Assembly: GCF_014898055.3 (NCBI RefSeq)
Contig: NW_023601104.1
Coordinates: 47,304,699 to 47,368,698, forward strand
Length of the DNA stretch: 64,000 nucleotides
Direction: 5' to 3'
From: Talpa occidentalis
Lineage: Eukaryota; Chordata; Mammalia; Eulipotyphla; Talpidae
The first letter of the stretch is position 1. The number at the start of each line of letters is the position of its first letter. The notes under the pieces are model-generated. The model made no database searches. It worked only from the letters and a program-made list of their open reading frames with translations, and was not told the DNA's origin. A program made the translations under genes and the position numbers. Below are positions 35,698 to 46,576 of this stretch, one piece after another.

Positions 35698-35850
35698 AAG
35701 GTAGACTTGTGGCCTTTTTCTGTTAATGCAATGTATTGCATTGATTTTCTTGTATTCTGGAATAAGTCCGACTTTATCATGGTATATTATTCTCTTCACA
35801 AGGATCTAGTTTGCTAGTATTTTATTGAGAATTTTTGCACCTATATTCTT

Positions 35851-36137
35851 CTTTTTTTTCCCCCCTAAGATTTATTTATTTATTTGTTTGTTTGTTTATT
35901 TATACAAGCACTGGGTACGTCAGAAGCGTGGGAGAGTGAGAGAATTCACCAGAACCAGAGCGGGGAACAGAACAGGCAGACTGACAAAATACACTGCTGA
36001 GGGGAGCAGCGGGCAGCAGGCGAGGTCTGCGCGCCATGTGGGACCCTCACCGGTGGCCGGGGATCGAACCGGTGCTGCAGAGGCTGCGGGCAGCTTCTCA
36101 GCCCAGTGCTCAACTGCTGCGCCATCAGGAGAGGCCC
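35851..36137 (-). mobile_element. tRNA-derived SINE, type A, in intron 1
   Basis: Antisense copy inside an L1. The exact duplication TGCACCTATATTCTT lies at 35836-35850 and 36138-36152. Confidence 0.93.
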
Positions 36138-37949
36138 TGCACCTATATTCTTACGGGGTATTGATCTGTAGCTTTTCTGTGATGTCATTAGCTTGACTGG
36201 GGCTGGAGGCTTTTCTTCTAAAATTACCCATTCACATGACGGCAGGTAAGTGCCTTAATTATCTGCCAAGTTCCTCTCTAAGGATTATCTTGAAAGTCCT
36301 CATGAGATAGCAACTACCTTCCTTCAGCACAGGTGATTCATGATAAAGAAGAGTAAGGAGTAAGTCACAATGCCTTTTATGACTTATTCACACATTGTCA
36401 TTTCTGCCAGACTTTTTGGTGGAAGGAAGTTACTGAGCACAGCCTGTCAAAAAGAGAGAACTCAGATTCCACCTTTTGAAGGAAGGAGTATCGAAGCTGT
36501 GAGTATCACTAACTGAAGATAAGTAATGAAAGAGACTCAGAATACCTCTTGACTATAGCTTTCTGGAACTCTTCATTAAATTGTTCATGATTTATAAAGA
36601 AAGAGAAGAAAACAGTTTGATATTATTTTGAAGACCAGGTCCATTGTTAAGACTTGGATTGTTATTAAGATAGGAACTTAACTTAACATTGTTTTCCTCC
36701 TTCCACACAGGAAGTCTTAAAATTCATGTACTAGAAGGAAAACAAATAACAAAATCCAAACATGATTTCAATTACTGTGGTACATAAAGAAACAAAACAA
36801 ATGAACTAAATAAACCTTTAAGCTCTAAGATCAAATTAGTGATTTCCAGAAGGGAGAGAAGTGGGAAATATTATAAAATGGGCCAGTTTTACAGTGAAGT
36901 GGTGAGAAAAATGACTCAGTGGTGAGCATAATGTACTATAAACAGAGGTTGATTTATAATGGTGCATGCCTGAGACTTATACAGTGTAATAATCCAACGT
37001 TCAATTAAAACTTTTAATATGTGAAGTCATTTTTTTGATGAAGATTTATTTTGAAGAGTGTTTGAAATAAAGTGATCAACAGTCAGAATTTAGAAACACT
37101 TGAAACAAAACTTTCATTTCTAAATCTTGATTGTGGCATTTTTTCTAACTGCTAACCTTTACATTATATTAATGAGACACACATTTTTCTTTATCTTGTT
37201 GATGGATATATGGGTTTCCAGTTTGGAACTGTCACGAAGAGGGCTGCTGTGAACATTCTTGTATAAAGTTTTCTGCCTTGGATACATTCCTGTTTGTGAA
37301 ATCCCAGCATCAAAAGCTTGGCGCATGGTGGGTATATGTTTAACTTTTAAGAAACTGCTGAAACTTAAAAATGATTATTCCAGTTTACATTACTGTCACC
37401 TCATGAGCTTGAATAACAACAAAAGGGAGATGTAGAGACAGGAAAGAAACCTGGGTGAAAAAATCTAACTTGACCTCCCACAGATGTACAGAGCTAAAGC
37501 TATGTCATCTGTTGTTTTACTTACCTAAAATGAAGTCAGACGTCCTTTATTTACCCCTTCATCAGGCTCCCCTTTTCTTGGGTGTAGGAGGTCAATGTCC
37601 CGTGGTTTTCTTCCAAGCTGATCATGGTGGGGTCATCATTTGTTGCGTCATGGGGCAGCAGCATTGGAAGCAATGCGTGATGAGAGAAAGAACACTGAAA
37701 GTCCAAGTGGAGAGAGGCCTAGAGGTGCCTACATATAAAAATTGGCAGTCTTAATCTGCGGGAAGACTCATATTTATTTAAAACCAGGTTCAGAGAAGAT
37801 GGGCACGTACTTGGGGAAATGTAAAGGATAGGGGTGCATTACCGGGATGTGTTACAAGCTAGGGTGGCGTGACCTGGGCTCTTGCTTGGTGGGGGCGGGG
37901 CTCCATAGTTCCTGCTAATCAAAGCATACTATCTCTAATCCCTATTTTT

Positions 37950-39660
37950 ACCTAACTTTATTTTTTTTCTTTTTAAAATTAATTTTAATCATTGTTCATT
38001 TTTTAAGCAATATTTGCTTCCCCCCACCCTCAGTTGTAGTCCCATAGAATTTCCTTCACCAGTGGACCCCATGCACCATCATCAGAGTCCCCTGTACTCA
38101 TCCCTCCCTCCCTCTGATCCCTCGCCTTCCTCCTCCCCTGTAGGATGTGTCTGATTTATAATTGTCTGGTTTTGCTTTGTTGTGTTTTGTACTGTTATTA
38201 TTTTTTTACACTGATGTCTTATTTGGTTCCCCTGTATTCCTCCTATAAGTGAAGCCATCTGATATTTTTCTTTTTCCTTCTGGCTTATTTTACTGAGCAT
38301 AATTCCTTCTAGCTCTATCCACGTTGCTGCCAATGGCATGAGTTTATCTTTTTTGATTGCTGAATAATATTCCATTGTGTATATATGCCACATCTTGTTG
38401 ATCCAGTCATCTATTTATGAGCATTTGGGTTGTTTCCAGGTTTCACCTATTGTAAATAGTGCTGCAATAAACATAGGGGAAAAGGTGTTGTTTTGAATCA
38501 ATGTTTTTGTGTCCTTTAGGTAGATCCCTAGGAGTGGAATTGCTGGGTCATATGGTGGCTCCATTTTTAGTAGACTGAGGAACCTCTAGACAGCGTTCCA
38601 TAATGGTTGGACCAGTTTGCACTCCCACCAGCAATGTAGGAGAGTTCCTTTTTCTCCACATCCTTGCCAATATTTGTTGTTGCTAGTTTTTTTTTTGATA
38701 TGTGCCATTCTTACTGGGGTAAGATGGTATCTCAATGTGGTTTTGATTTGTATTTCCCTGATTATAAGGGTGTTGAGCGTTTTTTCATATGCCTGTTGGC
38801 CATTTGCATTTCCTCTTTGGAGAAGTGTCTTTTAAGTTCTTCTTTCTTGACTGGATTGTTTACTTTGTTTTTGTTGAGTCATATGAGTTCTTTGTATGTC
38901 TTTGTGATCAGTCTGTTATCTGTTGTATGGAGTATAAAAATTTTTTCCCAATCAGTAGAGTGTCTCTTTGTTTTGGTTAATGTCTCTTTTGCTGTACAGA
39001 AGCCTTTCAGTTTGATGTAATCCCAGGTGTTTATCTTTTCCTTGACTTTCTTTGTTTTGGGTGATACTTTCTGCTAATATTTACAGGCAAGGTAGTCTAG
39101 CTGATTTTGCTAATCTGACCATAATGTCTGCCTGCTGTTTTCAGCAGATAATGGTTTCCCAGTATGGTCCTCATACCAGGACTTTTGCCCTGGTGAGAGG
39201 CCCCCTGTCTGATTCTACATTTGAGCTTAACCAGCAGAAACCCTAGTCACCAAAACAATAGGCCTAATAACAAGGAGGGCTGGGACATTACCAGCAGTTG
39301 ATGACAATTTCCCTGTTGTTTAGTGTTGGTAGTCTTTTTAATATATTGCTGTTATTGTGGGTTTGAAGTGTTCTTTTATAGTGGTTCAAATTTTTATTAT
39401 CCTGATTACCAATGGTTTGAACATCTATTCGTGTGTTTGACCATTCATATATTTTCCTTTGTGAAATATCTGTGCATGTTTTTTGCTCATTTCTCTGTTG
39501 GATTGTTTGCTTAAAATTGTTGATTTGTAGGAATTTGCTATGTATTCTAGATACAAGTCTTTGTCAGGTACATTTTACAAATATTTTCTCCCAGGCTGTG
39601 CCATCTATATTCACTTTCTTGATGATATCTTTTGATGAGTAGAAGCTGTTAAATTTGAAT
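37950..39660 (-). mobile_element. Antisense L1 fragments in intron 1
   Basis: 37950-39080 is continuous antisense ORF2 and 3' UTR of a moderately young L1 (an open remnant at 38082-38393 encodes the [13 protein letters not shown] segment). 39330-39660 is an older piece of the same polarity. 39080-39330 between them is unassigned. Confidence 0.8.
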
Positions 39661-40276
39661 ATAAGTACAATTTATTTGCAAGGTGCAGTATAGATTAAGA
39701 TTCATTTGAAATAGACAACAAATTCATGAGAAAGAAGCTAAGAATATACAATAGAATAAGAAAGTCTCTTCAATAAATGCTGGAAAAACTGAACAGCCAC
39801 ATGCCAAAGAATGAAACTGGATCACTGTCTTACAGCATATGCTGAAATTAATTCAAATGGATTACAGACTTGAATATAATACCTGAAGCCATAAAATACA
39901 TAAAGGAAAACATAGGCGATAAGTTCTATTACATCAATCATAGTGATGTCCTATGGGTTTGTTTCCCATTGGCAAGAAAAACAAAAGGAAATACAAACAA
40001 TTGGAGCTACATCAAACTAAGAAGCACTGTACATTAAAGTGAAGAGGAATTTTCATTTGAATTTTTATTATCCTAATTACCTACTGAATGGGAGAAGATA
40101 TTTTGCAAACTATAAACCAGACAAGGGGGGGTTAATATCCAAAATATATAAACAACTCATGTAACTCAACAAAAAAACCCATATAACCCAATTAAAAATT
40201 CAGCAGAGGATCTAAATTGGCGTTTCACCAAAGAAGACATGTGGCCAAAGGACACATGAAAAGATGCTCTGTGTTG

Positions 40277-40507
40277 GGCCTCCCCTGGTGGTGCAGCGGT
40301 TGAGTGCTGGGCTGCGAAGCCAGTTCAATCCCCGGCCGCCGGGCTAGGGTCCCACATGGTGCGACAGACCTCTCTTGCCTCGCCCGCTGCTCCCCTCAGC
40401 AGTGTATTTCGTCAGTCTGCCTGTTCTGTTCCCTGCTCTGGCTCTGGTGAATTCTCTCACCCTCCTGCGCTTCTGACTGTACCCAGTGCTTGTATAAATA
40501 ATACAAG
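40277..40507 (+). mobile_element. tRNA-derived SINE, type A, internally shortened
   Basis: About 20 bases of the CTGCCCGCAGCCTCTGC block are missing before the B-box. It is followed by a duplicated piece of L1 text (CTTATCATAAGGGAAAT twice, about 40508 and 40531). Confidence 0.85.
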
Positions 40508-40567
40508 CTTATCATAAGGGAAATGTGTTGCTTATCATAAGGGAAATGCAAGTCAAGAACACAGTGA

Positions 40568-40775
40568 GGACCTGCCTGGTGGTGCAAGGGCTTAAGCAGG
40601 GAGCTATCCACATGGTGCAGCAGACCTCTCCTGTCTCACCCGCTGCTCCCCTCAGCAGTGTATTTCAGTCAGACTGCCTGTTTTATTCCCCACTATGTCT
40701 CTGGTGAATCCTCTCACCACCCTGCACCTGTGGCCTGTACCCCAGTTCTTGTATGCATAAATAAATCTTTAAAAA
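40568..40775 (+). mobile_element. tRNA-derived SINE, type B, lacking the B-box region
   Basis: The sequence jumps from GGCTTAAG directly to CAGGGAGCTATCC, so the segment with the pol III B-box is gone. The tail is complete. Confidence 0.85.
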
Positions 40776-41499
40776 AATGAGATTTCACTTCACACAAGTT
40801 AGAATGGCTAACAAGTCAAGAAATATTAAATGTTGGTAAGGATTTGGAGCACAAAGACCCCCCTAGTACATTGTTGGTAGGAATGTAGGTTGATGCAGAC
40901 TATGGAAAACAGGTATGGAAGCTCCTCAAAAAAATTAAAAATAGAACTAATAGAACTACCATATAATCCAGTGATCCCTCTTCTGGGTATTTACTTGAAG
41001 AATATGAAACACTATTTCAAAAATATATATACACTCCTGTGTTCATTCTAGCCTTGTTGGAAATAACCCAAGTGTCCCATCATGGATGGTTGGATAAAGA
41101 AGATGTAGTTATACAATATATGCACAATGTAAAACTACTTGGCTATAAATAAAAAGAAATCTTGCTATTTGCGACAACATGGATAAACCTTGAGGGTATT
41201 TATCTATGTAAAATGAGTCAGAAAAAGGAAAAACAACAATTTCACTCATTTGTGGAATACAAAGGAAAAAAACTAAATGAGTAAAACAAAAATCTTTAGA
41301 CTGTGACTACAGAAGGGTGGTTACAAAAGAGAAAGGTACGGGGTGGGGAACAGGTAGAAAGGGCTAACTGGTAAGGCTGTAGGTAGTTACTGGAGATTTG
41401 GTGGTAGGTATAGTGTGATTTTATACAGTTTTTGAGGTGAGAAACTGTACACTTGAAACCTGCATACTAATTTAAACTAATGTTAACAAAAAAAGGTCA

Positions 41500-41650
41500 T
41501 TTGTTTTCCATATGGACATTTAGTTTTTCTAGCACCATTTTTTGAAAAGACCCCTTTTGCCTGTTGAATTGACTTAGCTATTTTTTAAAATTCAGTGACT
41601 GAAAAAGTGATCTACTGATGGGCTCTTTATTTTTGTTCTACTGGTCTGTG
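41500..41650 (-). mobile_element. Small antisense L1 remnant
   Basis: 'catatggacatttagtttttctagcaccatttttt' is recognisable antisense L1 ORF2 text. Short and eroded. Confidence 0.5.
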
Positions 41651-41960
41651 AATAAGAGTTTATTAATACTTAGAAAAACTATCTAAAATGCTTATTAAAT
41701 ATTGACACCTGGGAAAAACTTTTCCCATTCATGTTAGGATAGCATTTCTTGTGATCAACCTATAGCTGATGATATTTGAAGACTTTCAACTTGATCCTCC
41801 ACATAGTCCTATGCTACTTTTTGTGTCATGTGAAATTGTTCACTTTTTAATGTTTATATGTAGAGATGAGAAAAGTCTCGTTTGGTACTGAGTTCGTAAG
41901 TGTGGGTTTTTTTTTTTGGTTTTGTTTTTAAGTAACATAGTTTTTTTTTATATATATCTT

Positions 41961-42296
41961 TTTTTTTTTTTTTATTTTTTTTTTTTTATAGAGGCATGTT
42001 TTTATTTATTTATTTGTTTGTTTGTTCGTTCGTTTTGTTTATACATGCACTGGGTACAGTCAGAAGCGCGGGAGGGTGAGAGAATTCACCAGAGCCAGAG
42101 CAGGGAGCAGAGCAGGCAGAAGGACCGAAGTACACTGCTGAGGGGAGCAGCGGGCGGCAGGAGAGGTCTGCGCGCCATGTGGGACCCTCCTCCGGTGGCC
42201 GGGGAGCAGCCGGGGATCGAACCGGCGCCGCAGAGGTCGCCGGCAGCTTTGCAACCCAGCGCTCAACCGCTGCGCCACCGGGGAGGCCCATTTTTT
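41961..42296 (-). mobile_element. tRNA-derived SINE, type A, young copy with an extra 3' tail
   Basis: Nearly identical to the 7923 copy and sharing its ...ACATGCCTCTAT extra tail. A 20-bp duplication (T9 then ATATATATCTT) lies at 41941-41960 and 42297-42316. It sits about 380 bases upstream of exon 2. Confidence 0.93.
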
Positions 42297-42675
42297 TTTT
42301 TTTTTATATATATCTTAAGAAGCTAGATAGACCATCCGATTATGCTCCAAGAGAAATGTCCTGGATCCTTGCTATGGGAAGGGGAAGAAGAGAAGATGTA
42401 GCCACATAAAAGTCGTGATTTTTTTTTAAATAATGAAAATTTAATAGAACCTTGCCCTGTCATTATTATTTTTATCATATCTATCAGTTCATTCAGCAGA
42501 TACTTATTAGCACTGTACTGAATGACAAGGGCGTTTTACAGAGACATTAACTACTAAAGTAAGAAATTATTAAGTAGCTTATTTGTAAACATGTATTAAC
42601 TAAATTTAATTAAAATTGTTACCTTGAGACTTTTAAACTTAAGATGGCTATATTGTCTGTTCTTATTTTTCCTAG

Positions 42676-42716
42676 TAAAATGAATGAAAAGAAACCTGAT
42701 GACTTACAGAACCTAG
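42676..42716 (+). CDS. G2E3: G2E3 exon 2 (first coding exon)
   Basis: The acceptor TTTTTCCTAG ends at 42675 and the donor GTAAGT starts at 42717. Four leader bases precede the ATG at 42680, which has A at -3, a good Kozak context. It encodes residues 1-12 plus the first base of Ala13 (phase 1). This start matches the family's N terminus (MNE..). The exon is very short, so ORF searches miss it. Confidence 0.93.
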
Positions 42717-45462
42717 GTAAGTAGTGACTTAAAATGTTTTCAAATGTAGCTTAAAATATTAGGATACTTTAGTCTTGATTTTGTTGTCCAAAACCTTTTT
42801 AGACTGTTGTACTATAGCAGTAATAGTTAATTCTCTGATGTATACTTAGTTCATCTATGCATATGATAAAATAAAACATTGTGTGTATTCACTCCAACAA
42901 AAATCTGCTTTAAAAGAGAACTGTTTACCAAATTTTAATTGTGGAAATGTGTATCAGGTGTGGCTTATTTGAATTAAACAGTATTAATAAATATAGTTTT
43001 TCACTTTTTTGTATAATTCTTTTCTTACAAAAGGAAAAATCAAGGTGAGAATATAAACAATACACAAAAGTTTGACATAAAAAGGAAAATTTAAATGCTC
43101 ACCACAATCTTAATTAGATTAATTACTTTTAAATGCTGTTGCTTCATTTATTAGTTATAAACAGTATATATTGACTTACTATCATGGGTAGTGAGAAATT
43201 TCAAATTATTTTTTGTTCTGTCACTACTTCTCCTTCATTTACCCTTTTTAAGGTTTCATTTTATTCCCTCTAAAAATATTACACTGAATATTTTATCTCT
43301 TGACCATTACTAAATAGAGAACATCTGTTAACCACACATCATTCTGGATAAGATTTGTACTCTCAAACCTTCTACTTTGCTTTCCGACTTTTTACTTATA
43401 GACTTCTATGCTAATAGTTCTGAAACGTAATGGTTCATGGTTGTCTTCATGTGTTTGCCAAATGCAAGTACTACGGGTACTATTATTTTTTTTAACCTCA
43501 GATTGTACATATCCCATTTGTATTTTACCTGATTGATTCATTTTTTTACGAGTGTTTTTATTTCATTATTGTAATATAATCAGTGTCATTTACTATAGCA
43601 GAAGGTGTACCTAGTAAATACGATATTTTACTAAATTTTTAGAGTTAAAGTTAAAAAAAAAAAAAACAGCAAAAACAAATGAAAACAAAAGCAATCTACT
43701 TACAAAAACACACACCTGAAAACTAATCTGTTCTATATCCAGGTTCTCCATACTAAGGAAGAAAGGGAACAAATGGAAAGACACCTGTCAATAGCATATA
43801 GCAGATTGCACCTTCCTTCAGCATTAAATATGATGACACCTCTGTGTAGTCTCAGTGTAATTCTTTGTTCCACCCATGGCTGAAAGTATAGACACTAGAG
43901 TGAAGGAAATAAGATGGGAACTGCTGATCTAAGATGTTCAATAAGCAAATGATATTGCTGGAGTTAATATGGTCAGTTACTTTGGTGTAATATTTCCCCT
44001 AATATTTTAAAAGATTAGGGGAAGGGATTTTCATTTATGGCTTGTCTCGCAAAATTGGAGAGATGAGGGGCAGCTTTTAAGGGGACTATTTCAGTTAGTT
44101 ATTAACTTATGCACTTTCTTTCCAATCCTGTATTCTAACTTGTGAGTAGTCTATTAAAAAATACAGTACCTTCCCAATATACAATATCCAGTGTTATTCT
44201 AAGTAAATAAAACTAGCTGCTGTAATAGATAAACTTTGAGGTTTTACTGTTTTAAGTTAATAAAAGCTTATTACTTATATTACATCCATTGTGGATTGAT
44301 TAGAGGAGATGGGACAAAATGGAACTGTCTGTTGCATGTTGTCATCTATAGATTTAAGCATCTTCCATTTTGTATTGAATTATTACTTAGCAAATGATTT
44401 TCTCTTTGTTTTATTAGTATAGTTATACTAATAAATTAGATTTTCTATATATATCGACATCATAAAATGGAAAAGATTGATAATTATAATTAAACTAACA
44501 TTTATTTAGTTTTAGCCTTGTTAATTATGTTATTATATACTATCTCATTTAATCCTCTTAAAGCATAATTTGAGGTAGAGACGATTGTCCTCATTTTTAA
44601 ATTGAGGAAACAGAATCATAAAGTGTATATGTGACCTCTCCAAGGTTATAGAGTATAGAGCTGAGTTTTAATTCAGTTCTCCCTGACTCTACAATTTGCC
44701 TTTTAAGCATTATTAATTGTGGTAAAGTAGATAAAAATAGAATAAAATTTACCATTTTAGCTATTTGAAGTGTAAGCTTTGGAAATGGTATTTAGTGCAT
44801 TCAGAGTGTCTAGCTTTAAAATGCTTTTATCACCCTAAAGTAAAACACTTTATATCCATTAGGCAGTTACTTCTCATTTCCACTGTTCTCAGACCCTGGA
44901 AGCCACCAATCTGCTTCTTAGTCTGTCTCTGAATTTACCTATTCTGGATAATGTAATCCTGTATATAAATGTAATCATAATTGTGCTTGGCTTCTTTTAC
45001 TTCACATGTTTCTAAACTCAACTATATGGTAGCATGTGTCACTATGTCATTCTTTTTTATAGCTGAATTGTATTTTTTTACATGAGTATATATTGTATTT
45101 TGTTTATCTGTTCGTCCATCTCTTCGTGGATATTTGTTTTGTTTTGTTTTGTTTTTTACTATCTCTTTTTTTAATTAAGTTTCACAATTTCTTTTTTCTT
45201 TTTTTATTGCGGCAGTGGTGGTTTATAGCACTGTGTTTTAGAATACAGTTTCACGCTCTTCAAATGCACATTGCCATGCCATACCCACCAAAATGCTTAT
45301 AATGCTCCGCCACAGTCCACTGGACAGACCCCTTCCATCCTTTGTCTTCCCCTTTCCTGGTCACCTCAGTTTTGCAGTTGAATTCTAAGGCATGTTTTGG
45401 TTTGGTTTTCCCATTTTGTTTTGTTCGTTGTAAGGAACTCTGCAACCATACCAAGGCCTGAG

Positions 45463-45501
<39 letters not shown>

Positions 45502-46545
45502 GTGCAGAAGAGCTGGGTGTAAGCCAACGGTTCAGGAATAAGGGAATTACCAGAGACAAAGTGGGAAGCAGAATAAGCTGAAATAATGCATCTAAGGGGA
45601 GCAGTGGGTGAGACAGGAGAGGTCTACTGCCCCATATGTGGGTTAGCTCTCTGACCTGGGACTGAACTCAGGCCAAGGCAGTGATAGTACTGAGATTTAA
45701 CCCCTAGGCCACCAGGTGGCCCCCTGTTTTCTCTTTTTGGTTGTTTTGAAAAGTACATAAACATTAGTGTTCAAGTATTTGTTTGAATATTATTTTCAGT
45801 GCTTGGGTCTACCCAGGAGTGGAATTGTTGTTTCATATGGTAACTACTTAATTTTTTGAGTAACTGCCAGACTGTTTTCCAAAGTGTCCTACCATTTTAC
45901 ATTTCTACCAGCAGTACTTAGGGGTTCCGAGTCCTTGCCATCATTTGTTATTATCTGACATTTTGATTATAACCATCTTAGTGGTTTGAAGAGATAATTC
46001 GTTGTGGTTTTGATGTATATTTCCTTGATATGACTAGTGACATTAAGCATCTTTTGATTTTATTGGCTAGTTGTATGTCTTCTTTGGAGCCCATTTTAAA
46101 ATTTGGTCATGTTTTTGTTGTTGAATTGTAAGACTTTCTTATAGATGCTATATATATATACCTTATCGGGTATATATTTTCCAAATACATTCTCCCAGTC
46201 TATAGATTGTCTTTTGACTATTGATAGTGACTTTTATTAATTTTTTTTATGTCATGATATCTGAAACACCATAGCTAAATCCAAGATTATCAATATTTTC
46301 CCCTATGTTTTCTTGAGTTTTTATAGTTTTGGCCCTTACATTTAGGTTTTTTAAAATCTGTTTGAATTAATTTTTATATATAGTGTGAGATAAGGGTTCA
46401 TTTTTATTATCTTTCATATTGCTGTCCAGTTGTCCCAGTGCCACTTGTTAAAGACTGTTTTTTCCCCCATCGAATTGTCTTGGCCACCTGTTCAGAATTA
46501 GTTGACACAATTGTATGGGTTTATTTCTGTGCCCTTGTCCATTCA

Positions 46546-46576
<31 letters not shown>

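Larger units (their letters stand above)
33130..36240 (-). mobile_element. Long old L1 fragment in intron 1, split by an LTR and a SINE
   Basis: About 2.2 kb of antisense L1 ('ccatctgggcctggagttttctg', 'tgcatcccacaactttgtgg', 'tcttgtattctggaataagtccg') interrupted by the solo LTR 35107-35697 and the SINE 35851-36137. The reading resumes after each. Confidence 0.82.
39690..41500 (+). mobile_element. Old sense L1 fragment, interrupted by two SINEs
   Basis: Sense ORF2-region text ('atacctgaagccataaaatacataaaggaaaacataggcg', later 'actaccatataatccagtgatccctcttctgggtattta') with SINEs at 40277-40507 and 40568-40775. It forms an inverted pair with the antisense L1 immediately to the left. Confidence 0.78.
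30655..42675 (+). other. G2E3: G2E3 intron 1
   Basis: About 12 kb between the exon 1 donor and the exon 2 acceptor. It holds two LTRs, several L1 fragments in both orientations and six SINEs, listed separately. The stretches 31105-31840, 32300-32700, 36240-36820 and 41650-41930 show no recognisable element or exon. 36820-37400 contains weak L1-3'-end-like text. Confidence 0.85.

Noticed and set aside
37455..37754. 99-codon ORF in intron 1
   Set aside because: No recognisable domain, no processed-gene hallmarks such as a poly(A) tail or duplication, and no neighbouring exon.
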